NCBI GenBank assembly: GCA_018697195.1
Contig: CM031866.1
Span: 6,630,407 to 6,694,406 of the forward strand
Reading direction: 5' to 3'
Length of the DNA: 64,000 nt
Source of the DNA: Certhia americana
Lineage: Eukaryota; Chordata; Aves; Passeriformes; Certhiidae
Below the pieces are notes generated by a model. The model had not been told where the DNA came from. It ran no database searches and saw nothing but the letters and a program-made list of their open reading frames with translations. The translations under genes were made by a program, and so were the position numbers. Each line of letters begins with the position of its first letter. Within the stretch, counting starts at the first letter, position 1. Positions 9,401-17,405 of the stretch are shown piece by piece.

Positions 9401-10028
9401 TGCAACCCGCACCGCAGCCTGGACCCACTCACCCTGCACCCCAGATCCTCTGGCTACACGTCCCGGATTCCCGGCACCGCGGATCCCTGGCATCTCGGGT
9501 TCCCCTACACACCAGACAAACCCTACACACTGGACAATCCCTGCACCCCGAATCCCTTGCACGCCACATCCCCAGTATTCCGGGCTCCCCTATATTCTGG
9601 ATCGCCTGAAACTCACCCTCTCCTGCACCGCGGATCCCCTGCACACCAGGCAACCCTGCACTCCAGAGCCTCTGCACTCTGGTTGCCCTGAGCCTCGGAC
9701 TGCCCTGCACCCCGGAATCCCTGCACTCCAAATCCCCACCACTCCGGATCTACAGCATTCCAGCTTCCCGGGCACCCAGGTTTCCCTGCACCCCGGATCC
9801 CCTGAACCCCGGTTCTCCGGCACCCCAGATCCCCGGAATGCCGGCTCCCCGGCACTCCTGATCCCCGGTTCCCCGGCACCCCAGATCCCCGGAATGCCGG
9901 CTCCCCGGCACTCCTGATCCCCGGTTCCTCGGCACCCCGTCTCCCCGGCACTCACTGGACACGATCAGCAGCAGCGACATCACCGCCGACACGGCGAGCA
10001 GCACCCGAAACGACCTCGCCGCCCTCAT
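356..10028 (-). CDS. MFGE8: MFGE8 (lactadherin), complete coding region over ten exons, 468 aa
   Basis: Secreted bridging glycoprotein: EGF-domain RGD binds alphaV integrins on phagocytes, and the C domains bind phosphatidylserine on apoptotic cells and vesicles. Joined exons (9956-10028, 6293-6418, 5913-6038, 5296-5409, 4702-4883, 4292-4447, 3273-3417, 2229-2413, 765-920, 356-499) total 1407 bases, all with GT-AG borders and matching phases. Order: hydrophobic signal peptide (1 to about 25), EGF1 (C28-C61), EGF2 (C69-C106, RGD at 86-88), calcium-binding-type EGF3 (C113-C144), C1 discoidin domain (C148-C304), C2 (C309-C466). C2 positions 26, 27, 31, 33 and 81 counted from C309 are W, G, F, W and F (W334, G335, F339, W341, F389), the membrane-binding residues reported for bovine lactadherin. 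N-glycosylation sequons lie at N62, N418 and N429. The paralogue EDIL3 shares this layout, but the C1/C2 wording and the ABHD2 neighbour favour MFGE8. Human MFGE8 has one EGF domain and mouse has two, so three is a real difference. Confidence 0.95.
553..687 (+). mobile_element. CR1 LINE 3'-terminal fragment
   Basis: Lies in MFGE8 intron 9, antisense to the gene. The text matches, from memory, the highly conserved CR1 tail: a 'GCACATGGTG' block, then 'CTTGGGGTGTCCTGTGCAGG', 'GGACTCAATGATCCTTGTGG' and a single degenerate terminal unit GATTCTGTG. The copy is 5'-truncated, as is usual for CR1, and takes up about half of the 265-base intron. CR1 is the main LINE of birds and is also present in turtles and crocodilians. 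Confidence 0.85.
765..920 (-). CDS. MFGE8: MFGE8 coding exon 9: middle of C2 domain
   Basis: 156 bases, phase 0 to phase 0. It contains [10 protein letters not shown] with F389, the C2 position 81 membrane-contact residue, and the sequon N418-S-T. Donor GTGGGT starts at 764 and acceptor CAG ends at 921. Confidence 0.94.
921..2228 (-). other. MFGE8: MFGE8 intron 8
   Basis: 1308 bases between exons 8 and 9. It holds a short AAAAC repeat near 1221-1245 and T-rich patches near 1798-1822. No coding exon or recognised mobile element is seen. Confidence 0.7.
1221..1245 (+). repeat. (AAAAC)n simple repeat
   Basis: Several tandem copies of an A4-5C unit in MFGE8 intron 8. It might be the tail of an old retrotransposon, but no flanking element is recognisable. 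Confidence 0.75.
2229..2413 (-). CDS. MFGE8: MFGE8 coding exon 8: first part of C2 domain
   Basis: 185 bases, phase 1 to phase 0. It opens C2 at C309 with the CSEPLGMKS motif. It carries the first membrane-binding spike with W334, G335, F339 and W341. It ends SEWLQ before donor GTGGGT at 2228. Acceptor CAG ends at 2414. Confidence 0.94.
2414..3272 (-). other. MFGE8: MFGE8 intron 7
   Basis: 859 bases, no coding content recognised. A minus-strand frame (2208-2903) reads from this intron into exon 8, but only its exon 8 part is genuine. Confidence 0.7.
3273..3417 (-). CDS. MFGE8: MFGE8 coding exon 7: end of C1 domain
   Basis: 145 bases, phase 0 to phase 1. It codes for the GNMD and NMFNPP motifs, the FIRIYP strand and the closing ELIGC of C1 (C304). 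Donor GTAAAT starts at 3272 and acceptor CAG ends at 3418. Confidence 0.93.
3418..4291 (-). other. MFGE8: MFGE8 intron 6, with an AT-rich island
   Basis: 874 bases. Most is GC-moderate, but about 4010-4115 is an AT-rich island. It has a 10-base inverted repeat (ATACTATCTG at 4026-4035, complement at 4099-4108), a MEF2-like CTAAATAAG and a TGACC/GGTCA pair. It could be an intronic regulatory element. Nothing coding is seen. Confidence 0.5.
4292..4447 (-). CDS. MFGE8: MFGE8 coding exon 6: middle of C1 domain
   Basis: 156 bases, phase 0 to phase 0, 52 codons. It carries the discoidin core motif GIITQGAR and the [10 protein letters not shown] strand. Donor GTGGGC starts at 4291 and acceptor CAG ends at 4448. 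It has the same size and phase as the homologous C2 exon at 765-920, reflecting the ancient domain duplication. Confidence 0.93.
4702..4883 (-). CDS. MFGE8: MFGE8 coding exon 5: first part of C1 discoidin domain
   Basis: 182 bases, phase 1 to phase 0. It codes for the start of C1 (C148), the LGMEGGAI motif and the tract ending WIQ that is typical of F5/8C domains. Donor GTACCT starts at 4701 and acceptor CAG ends at 4884. The usual Pro before LGM is replaced (C-A-V-L-L-G-M). Confidence 0.92.
4884..5295 (-). other. MFGE8: MFGE8 intron 4
   Basis: 412 bases between the EGF3 exon and the first C1 exon. I see nothing in it beyond splice signals. Confidence 0.65.
5296..5409 (-). CDS. MFGE8: MFGE8 coding exon 4: EGF-like domain 3, calcium-binding type
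   Basis: 114 bases, phase 1 to phase 1. The module starts with N-K-N-E-C (109-113), which fits the calcium-binding EGF consensus. After C124 it has the D-x4-Y/F spacing (D126, Y131) of the Asp/Asn-hydroxylation motif. Cysteines are C113, C118, C124, C133, C135 and C144. Donor GTAAGT starts at 5295 and acceptor TAG ends at 5410. Confidence 0.92.
5410..5912 (-). other. MFGE8: MFGE8 intron 3
   Basis: 503 bases between the EGF2 and EGF3 exons. No recognisable feature other than splice signals. Confidence 0.65.
5913..6038 (-). CDS. MFGE8: MFGE8 coding exon 3: EGF-like domain 2 with RGD
   Basis: 126 bases, phase 1 to phase 1. Cysteines are C69, C74, C80, C95, C97 and C106. The Arg-Gly-Asp motif (residues 86-88) sits in an extended loop between the third and fourth cysteines, as in integrin-binding MFGE8 and EDIL3. 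Donor GTGAGT starts at 5912 and acceptor AG ends at 6039. Confidence 0.93.
6293..6418 (-). CDS. MFGE8: MFGE8 coding exon 2: EGF-like domain 1
   Basis: 126 bases, phase 1 to phase 1, coding for one complete EGF-like module with six cysteines (C28, C33, C39, C50, C52, C61). Acceptor CAG ends at 6419 and donor GTGAGG starts at 6292. A sequon N62-E-T lies at the end. Because the exon is phase-symmetric it can be skipped or duplicated without a frameshift. Confidence 0.92.
7250..7570 (+). mobile_element. Decayed dispersed repeat resembling an avian ERV LTR region
   Basis: Recurring phrases such as GAGAGAAACAG-CCTGCAGACACC, 'GCAGCCCATGG', 'GGAGCAGGTATCCAC' and 'GAGCAGTTCATGAA' occur in the order I recall from an abundant avian ERV-associated LTR-type repeat. 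The copy is diverged, has indels, and lacks the family's downstream AATAAA-containing part and terminal CA, so it is a fragment. It has no intact reading frame. The family assignment is from memory and could be wrong; that it is a dispersed repeat is more secure than its class. Confidence 0.5.
9425..9955 (+). repeat. GC-rich degenerate minisatellite next to MFGE8 exon 1
   Basis: A run of degenerate units of roughly 15 bases built around GCACCCCGGATCCCCT on the plus strand. Divergence is highest at the distal end (9425 side) and lowest near exon 1. It makes long spurious proline-rich frames on both strands. It stops at the exon 1 splice donor. Confidence 0.8.
9807..9955 (+). repeat. 56-base tandem repeat, two full copies and a shortened third
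   Basis: Copy 1 (9807-9862) and copy 2 (9863-9918) differ at one position that I can see. Copy 3 (9919-9955) has an internal deletion and runs into the donor of MFGE8 exon 1. The end of each unit (CCCCGGCACTCCTGAT) resembles the true exon-intron border (CCCCGGCACTCACTGG), but the donor GT is lost in the repeat copies. Confidence 0.85.
9956..10028 (-). CDS. MFGE8: MFGE8 coding exon 1: signal peptide
   Basis: The start ATG is at 10026-10028. It is followed by a basic N-terminus (Arg 2, 5 and 8) and a hydrophobic core of Leu, Val, Ile, Ala and Met up to Ser24, a classical signal peptide. The donor GTGAGT follows at 9955, giving a phase 1 junction. The start is the first ATG in this GC-rich first exon and leads straight into the signal peptide. 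Downstream of the donor, the open frame continues only into intron minisatellite sequence. Confidence 0.9.
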
Positions 10029-10230
10029 GTTGCGTGCCGAGCCGCGCCGTGCGCTCTCCCCCGAGCCGCTGGCTCCGCTCGGCTCCGCTCGGCTCGGCTC
10101 CGCCGCGGGCTCGGGGCGGGCGGTGACTCAGCCCGGCCCGGCCCGGCCCGGCCCCACGTGCTCCGCCGCCCGCCCCCGGGGCGGGACCGGCCCGGCCGGC
10201 GGGGCACAGCCCGGCCGGTGTCCGCGCCCC
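10029..10230 (-). promoter_or_regulatory. MFGE8: MFGE8 GC-rich TATA-less promoter and 5' UTR
   Basis: A CpG-rich block immediately upstream of the ATG. It has overlapping GC boxes (10113-10123), a TGACTCAGC motif at 10124-10132 that fits both AP-1 and the TGACnnnGC antioxidant/MAF half-site, an E-box CACGTG at 10155-10160, and short tandem runs of GGCTC/CGCTC (about 10071-10103) and CCCGG (about 10132-10153). No TATA box is seen. The transcription start cannot be fixed from sequence alone. Confidence 0.65.
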
Positions 10231-13200
10231 CCGGGAGCGGGCAGCTCGGGGGTATGGGCAGCAAGGCAGCAAAGGTGTCTCTGGAAGTGAGAGCCCCCGC
10301 GGCCACACTGATGATGCTTCAGTGAGGGGCACCGCTGGCTCACCCCACGCCAGATCTTGGCAATCGGGTGGCCGGTAGGGACTTCCTGAGCCTGGCAGTG
10401 CCCATGGCTCCTGGCCCTGGCTGGCAGGCAGAGGGTGCAGAGTTGGACCGGAATGTACTGGGGGCTGCCAGCACTTGGCAAAGAAAGAGCTGTTTTGCAG
10501 CACAAAACCCACTTTTCTCTCGCTGGGTGGGATGAAAGCTGGAGAGGGCTTCCCTTCCGATGGACAGTGAACACAAGTGTGCTGTGCCGTCCTTTGTCAT
10601 CCAGTGTGCCAGCGGCATGGGGTTTTCCCAAATTCCTCCTAACTAGCATCAAGGAAAACAGCTTGCAGCCAGGCCCAGTGAATATGTGAAGGGGATTGGG
10701 AGTGATATAACAACTTTCTGCCCAAAGCGCTGCACCACAGCTCCACTGGTTTGGCCACAAACTAGCTCATTTTTGAGCTGTGCCTGGACACCAAGAGCTG
10801 GAAAAGCCCATCCATGCCCTGGAAGGCAGAAACATATTTAGCCCTGGAAGGCTAGAGCATATCCAGGCTAAATCCATGTTCAGCAGCAAATTCTTTGGAA
10901 AAGAGCACTGCACAGCACAGGAATGTTGGGTCATTTGACCCTGTAATGGAAATTCACTCCAAACCCTCCTCCTCCTAAACGTGAAGCTGATTTTATCTCT
11001 TCTTCCAAAACCCTCCATTTCAACATTAACTAACCCACCTCAGACACTTGGGCTGCTCATATCTATGTGTTGACTCTGCCCAAGTGTTGCTACATTTCTG
11101 CCTTTGGCAATGCAGCCACGCAGCCAACCGTGAGCTGGGCAGTCCAGCTGCATGCCATGCACTTTGACCAACCTTCCCACCTCCACTCCAGTGTCCATTT
11201 AATGCTTTTGTCAGACACAGTCAACCAGAGCTCACGAGAGAGCACCCAGAGTACAAGTGGCACCTGAGGGAGAGAGCCAGTGGCAGGTCCAGCTGCCCCA
11301 CTGCGCTGGTGACTTCTCAGGGTTCCAGAGAATGAGAAACACATGGAAATGGACACATATTCCCACCCACACCCACCACCCTCGCTGCTGGTGTTTCCCT
11401 AAATTAGTAACAACACAAAGAAAACTCCAGGTAAAGTTTAACTCCAGTGTAGGGAGAAACAACAGCTGGAAAGGAAGGAGCACACAAGACACAGTACTCG
11501 CTTTCGAATAACCCTTCAACCTCAGGGTAATTACTGCTGTGGTGTCCCGAGGAAAACAAGGTCAGGAGGAGGAGAGCGCAGGGCAAGATTCCCAAGGCTG
11601 TGCACAAGCAACTAGGACAAGGGTGTTTGTTCGGCCTTTTGAGGGGGTACTGCCTGGATTAGTCTCGGAGAGAATGCAAGACCCAGAGGGAGCTGCAGAA
11701 AAAGCATCAGCCTCTCTAAAAACAGAAAGCAGAATGTTTTCTTTCTGTCCCCAGAGGCATGAATGCCAATGTCCTAGGAACGTGCATGGGAAAGGATATT
11801 AAAAAGCGAGTTGTGGAGGCCAGATGGAGCAGTGCTCTCTCCATAGGGACAGTGCTTCTTGTGAGTACCAATGGCTCTTAGAATGGGGACGTGCGACAGA
11901 GAGGGGCATCCCACGAGAAACCACACTTGGGAAGTGTCTCTGCTGTCCCAACAGGCAGAGGGAATCTCTGGACATGGGCAGCAGAGAAAAGAGAGGAACA
12001 GCCTGTCAAGGACAGGGAAGAAACGAGGAACAGAGACAGCTCCCACAGGCAAACACCACACCCGGGTTCCTGCAGCCGCCAAGTTTTTGCAAGGGATGGC
12101 TCTACTTGAAAGAGTTGGGTAGGTTGAAGGTCAGGCGTAATTTCACTCCCTTCTGCAGGGACTACTTAGGCCTTGCTATTGCAGTATTTACCACTGGGTT
12201 TGGTTTCTTCTGCACAGAGATCTGCCAGATTCTGCTGCACGTAACCCTTTCCAAGCTGGGCTGATAGCAGATAGCCTGGTTCCCGTAGCTGGGGTGATAA
12301 AGAGGAAAATAGGTGAAGATGGGGGCCATTTCTCTGATGCAATCTTATTTATTTTCCATCTTATACAAAGGTGTTTTCCTGTGAACAAGAGAGGTGAACA
12401 ATACACAGGTGATCCCTTGCCCAAGAATAAAGCCCCCAGTCTGCCATAAAACTGGCCAGGGTGCGTCTCATGGCTGATGAATGTGCAGTAACAGCTTTGG
12501 TATCAGCACAGTTTCATGTTCCTTCCCTCCACTCCCTCTCAGAAACTCACAGGACCTCTCCCCACCACAATCAGGTAGCAAAGATGCCCCTCCACCCCCT
12601 GCAAAGTCCTACTCAGCCTATGAATGGATATTTTTTTAGGTAGCAGCTCCTATTGTTTCAACTATCTGTTCTGTAAGGGAGTTCACTGGCTTAGGTCTAT
12701 CTCAAAAGTCAGCTGTTACACCCCAGAGGGATTCCCTACCCAAAACACTCCCACAACACTCCTTGCAACACAGTCTTCCTGTCTCACCCCAGTTGTGAGA
12801 GCCCCCCAAAAAATCCCTGACAGAAGTAGCCCCCATCCTTTGCAGGCACGACTCTTTTTTAGAGTTCAAAGTTGTGGTTCAGGCCACAGCACAGGTCCTG
12901 GGAAAGTTTCCTGCCGTGTGGGATCAACCCTCCCATCCTGCCACACGTGTTAGCCACTCCAAGTGGGAAGGAGAAATGATCTGCAGTACCATAGCAGTGG
13001 ATTAAGCCCCAGTCTGCTCTTAATCCCTCTAACAGGATAACCAAGGGCTTGTGCCAGCATTTCTAACCTCCTGCAGCCCCAGCCAGCGTCACTGCCCACT
13101 GGCCTACCAGCACGTGGTTTCCAATGGCTGCCGAAGACATCCACTGGCTGGGACAATCCTTGCATGTAGCCAGACTTGTCTGTTTAGTTTCTCGAGGAAC

Positions 13201-16200
13201 AAAAGGCTTCCACACTCTCTGCCCTTTCCACCAAAAGGGTAATAGTTTCTTTAAACACAGGTTGTACACTTAGGGATCCTAATGTTTAGCAATGTTTAGG
13301 AACTTCAGGACTAATCAAAAAACCTACTGAATATCCTGGGGGCAGGGAAAGCTCCATAAGGCTACTGAGATCCTTCAGGATATTTAAAACTTTCTGATGT
13401 AAAAGGAAGAAGGCAAAGGGCAGCACCATCCCCTGGTTTTGCTCTGCAGCCCACTGCTGATCTTGTCAGAGCTCAGATGAGATTCCAGCCAGTTTAACAT
13501 CAAGTCTTTTGCTCTAACCTAAATAAACAAGATTATACCCAGCTTAGAGCTGGTGTGTCTGTGTAAGGTACTTAATATAAGCACCTTTATATAACCCCCC
13601 CCTCTCTGCATCCTTTGCAGTCTTTAAGGATTTATCCATGCTTATCTCCAACAGAAAAGGTGTTGCCTTCATCTTCATTTGGCAGATGGAAAACTAAGGG
13701 CTGGAGGGACTAGAGGGAAGGACATATCTGCCTTTATTTTGTCCATCCAAAATCTAGACTTGTAGGCTTGGCCTCTTACACTCACGGCCTCATCAGCCAG
13801 TGGTAAAAGCACCACTTCCAAAGGTCATTTGTAAATGCTACAGCAGGAATTACCCTGGGAAATACCTGCCTCCTCACTGATTAGCTTCGACCTCAGGCTG
13901 GGATTAAAGCCCTGCATGGTGGTGGTTCCCTGTGGTGCTCATCTCAGAGCAGGACAGACTGAGCACAGCCCACATCCTGTGCCTTGCCCTCTGTAGCCTG
14001 TTGCCTGGAAGCAGCAACCTGTAACACGAGCCCACACTCCATGGTACACCACGGAGCTCAATCGAAACCCCTGATGGATTTGAAGCTGCAGCAGCCTGAC
14101 CATGCCTCAGCACCAAGCAGATACCACAGGAAGATAAGCCATGGCTCTTTTGTTCTTTTTCAGGAAGCTCTTCGGAAAGCTCCTGCCTTGACACAAAGCA
14201 CTAAATTGTGATCTTGACAGTTTTATTATCCAAGTTTCTCTGATAACCCAGGTTTCTGTGGCAGATTTCCGATCCTCACCCTGTTACCATGCTCACAAGA
14301 CCCTCCCTCACTCAAGCCACCAATTTGGTGCTTGTGCTTCTGGCATACGTTTGATGGAAGGTCGTCCAATGCCTGCAGGGCTTAAGGCAAGCTCACAGTC
14401 TGATTAAACACGCAGCCTGATGGCACTAATGCTGTATGAATATGGAACAACACTAATGAACTCTAACGAGCTAGACCACAGGGTTTGTTTGCAAGAGCCC
14501 AGAACCTGTCCTACCGGCTGGTGGAGAAGAGGCAGTTTGCTCATTACTGCACACTCCCCTCCCACCCATCCATGCCGAGAGAGGCTCTGCTCAGGTGGAG
14601 GCCTTATTAATTTGTAAAGTTTTCTTTTGATCTCTTTATCTTGAAGCATAATGAGAAGGTTTGAACTCTGCCTGTCCCACCCTCTCCATACCTCCCACTT
14701 GCTCTGATCCACCAGAACCTGGCAGGCAAGGGGAGAACTGCCACAGCTCTAGGATTCACTTCTTCCTGGAGCGAAGCATATTTGTGGCCTTCTAAAACAC
14801 ACTTCAGTAACCACAGCCATGGCTGATGTAGCAGGAAAGCACCAGTCCCTGCACACCTTCCTCTCTCTCACACAGATACCTGACCCTGTGAGGGAACCCA
14901 GGATGATCACAACTCAAAAGCAGCTCCTTATTCCCTTGGTTCCCCCAGGCCAAAGCAGCTCTCAAAGGCCACCTGGAGCCACTTGTGTCCCTAGGTGGAG
15001 AGGCTGGTGACCACTGATGCAGGATGTTTGGCTCCTGTAGGACCTCTGCTCTGGAAGGAACTTCCTGGTGACCAGTACCTTTGGCTGCAGCAGCTCCTGT
15101 GCTGGCAAAGAGCCATAAAACCCACTCATCCCGTGACCCATCAGAGCCTTCCCCTTATGATTCTGTCTCTCTCCCATTCTGGATCGATCCTGCACTGCTG
15201 ACACACCAGTTGAAGCTCCTTCTCAACCACTTCCTCCCCCTTGGGCTGCAGCCTGCAGAGCCACAGCGGAAACCGCAGCAAGAGCTCGTTTGGCACCATG
15301 GTCTGTGTCCAGGAGAGCCGGCTCAGCCACTCAGTTACTCCTCTCCTATGGCTCCTCCTTCCCTCAAAAGGAAATAAAAACAAGCCAGACATGTGTCCTC
15401 AATGAAACCCATCTGTCAGAGCCATCGCCACGGTCTCACTGTTGCCTGGTCAGGGTGTCCAGCCCCGCCATGGAGAAGCGCACGTAGCCAGTCCCAGGGG
15501 CAGCACGCACCCAAGGGGACACGAGGCTGGAGCAGGGGATGCCACGGGATGGCCAGGCAGCTGTGTCCTCCCTGAGCACTCTGCCTGGGGCTGTGCTACC
15601 TCCTTTCTCAGCAGTGACAACAACTTCCAGGCAAGGAGCCAGCTGATAGCTCTGCACATGCACAGATGTCTCCATACAGTTCCCATACACACTGTTTGGA
15701 GCAGTGAAGGGCTCCCTAGAAGGAACAAGAGTGGGCTGGTGGGCAGGAGTATCCACCCATCTCCCCTACCTGCTTCACAGATTTCCTCTAAGGGATATTT
15801 CCTAGCCCTTAGTTGTGTGACCCTTGTAAAGACTCCCAAGTGTTTCTCCCTCCCTGCCAGGAGGTTTATACTAACATGTTTTTACAACATACATTCAGTT
15901 AGTCATACTCCATATGTCCTCTGCAATCACCCCACTTTCTCAGTGGGATCTCCCGTCACATCAACTACTTTGTCCAGCTTCCAACAGAGCCTTTATTAGA
16001 GCATGAACCCATTTGCATTCCGACATCAACTCTCCCTCCGGGCATTTTCACATTTCACTGTTCCTCTCTCTTCCTTGTCCTGCCCCACAGATCAGTCAAT
16101 AATAGTAGATCCCACCTATTCTGTATTCTCCCAGTGTTGGAGAGTTAAGCAGCTGCAGCTCCAGTGCTGAGTCCCTCTACATGTCCCAGCTGGCAATGGG

Positions 16201-16816
16201 CTGCTGCCCTGAGAGCCCCAGCAGTAAAACCAGTGACTCTTGCTGCAGACATCCAGAGTAGATACAGAGTGAAAACATGTGGGTTCAACAGCCCCTCAGC
16301 CCCTAACAGGGCTTTGCAGCCTACCACAGCATTCCCTTTGGTCCATGTTCTGGCCCAGGTTTGTTTGTACCTCTTTAAAATGTCCCCCAGGGACCTATGG
16401 ATGCAGCCCCAGCACCTCCTTCAGCACGTGTGGTAGGACTAGGGCAGTTATTAGGGGCTTGTGTGGTAATCCATGTCCAATTTAGGAAGCTCTCTTCCAG
16501 TCCTTGCTAACCCACCTCAGGACTGAGGTAGAAAACAGAAGGGAGGTGCATTAAGATCTGATGTGTCTCATTCCTGTCAGCAGGGCTGGCTTCTTGACAC
16601 TGCACACACCTGAAAGAACCCCAGAACCTCCCCATGGCCCAGAGAGAGGTGCAGTCCCTTTAGCTGTGAATTGATCTCATTTGCACTCTTCCTCCTCTGC
16701 TGTCTGCCTCCATCTTCTCGCCTTAGGTTGTTTTCTGCAAGACCTGAGAACGTAAGAACATATCTACCTGTGCTTCCTCCTGCTCCAGCTACGCCTGCAC
16801 ATCTGCCCCACCTGCT

Positions 16817-16836
16817 GCAGGCAGGCAGGCAGGCAG
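16817..16836 (+). repeat. (GCAG)5 microsatellite
   Basis: Five perfect tandem GCAG units in intergenic sequence. Probably length-polymorphic; no function is indicated. Confidence 0.9.
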
Positions 16837-17329
16837 GGAAGGAGAGCAGCTCTGCCAGCTGTGAGGACAGTGACCCCCAAACCGCAGGCCGGCCAGCAGG
16901 GCTGTGTTTTGCAGAGCACGTGCAGCCCCACGCAGCAGGCACGTTTGCTCCTGCTGCCTGTGGTTCCTGGCAGGATTTCCAGGGAGCAGCCCTCAGCTCA
17001 CAGAGCTGCTTGTTCGGGAGCATGTCATGTTTTTGCCTGGGCTTGCAGCTGCCTGTCAGCTGCTGTACAAACACAGCCCTGTCTCCCGTGCTCCCCCCAG
17101 CCTCTGCTCACTCCTCAGCTCTGCTCTTTGCGGTGCACAGGATTAGCCACACCTCAGCTGGGTAAACAGGAGCTGATCCTGCCCCATCAGCCGGGGGCTC
17201 TGCAGCCTCAGCTGCCGCAAACAAGAAGTGCTCCTTTATTTTTCTCCCAAGTAAATCTCCCTTTCATCATTCAGCAGATCTGAAGCCCTTAATTGGACAC
17301 AGCAGTGGATGTGATCCTCTGCATTGGTT

Positions 17330-17405
17330 TCATCTTCTATTTTCTTTCTTTATCCTTTTATTTTCTTTCTTTACCATTCTATTCTCTGCTTTTGTTCTAC
17401 TCAGC
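17330..17405 (+). repeat. Pyrimidine-rich low-complexity tract
   Basis: Two adjacent imperfect copies of a CTTTCTTTA-containing unit within a T/C-rich stretch. On the minus strand this is a purine tract. No nearby exon borders it. Confidence 0.7.

Larger units (their letters stand above)
6419..9955 (-). other. MFGE8: MFGE8 intron 1
   Basis: The longest intron of the gene (3537 bases). It contains an LTR-like relic at about 7250-7570 and a GC-rich minisatellite at about 9425-9955 next to the donor. The rest (about 6420-7250 and 7570-9420) shows no recognised gene or element. Confidence 0.75.

Noticed and set aside
9087..9917. 276-codon plus-strand open frame rich in Pro, Thr and Ser
   Set aside because: It is translated minisatellite lying antisense to MFGE8 intron 1; the period and composition come from the DNA repeat, and similar frames occur on the other strand.
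356..10028. Identification of the left gene as EDIL3
   Set aside because: The domain layout is the same, but the C1 and C2 motifs are closer to MFGE8, the introns are short, and ABHD2 is the MFGE8 neighbour.
13560..13625. TATA-like TTTATATAA followed by a pyrimidine tract and CAG, considered as a promoter or an acceptor
   Set aside because: No downstream coding or exon-like sequence supports either use.
15442..15999. 185-codon intergenic open frame
   Set aside because: No recognisable domain, an overlapping minus-strand frame of similar length, and no splice or promoter context.
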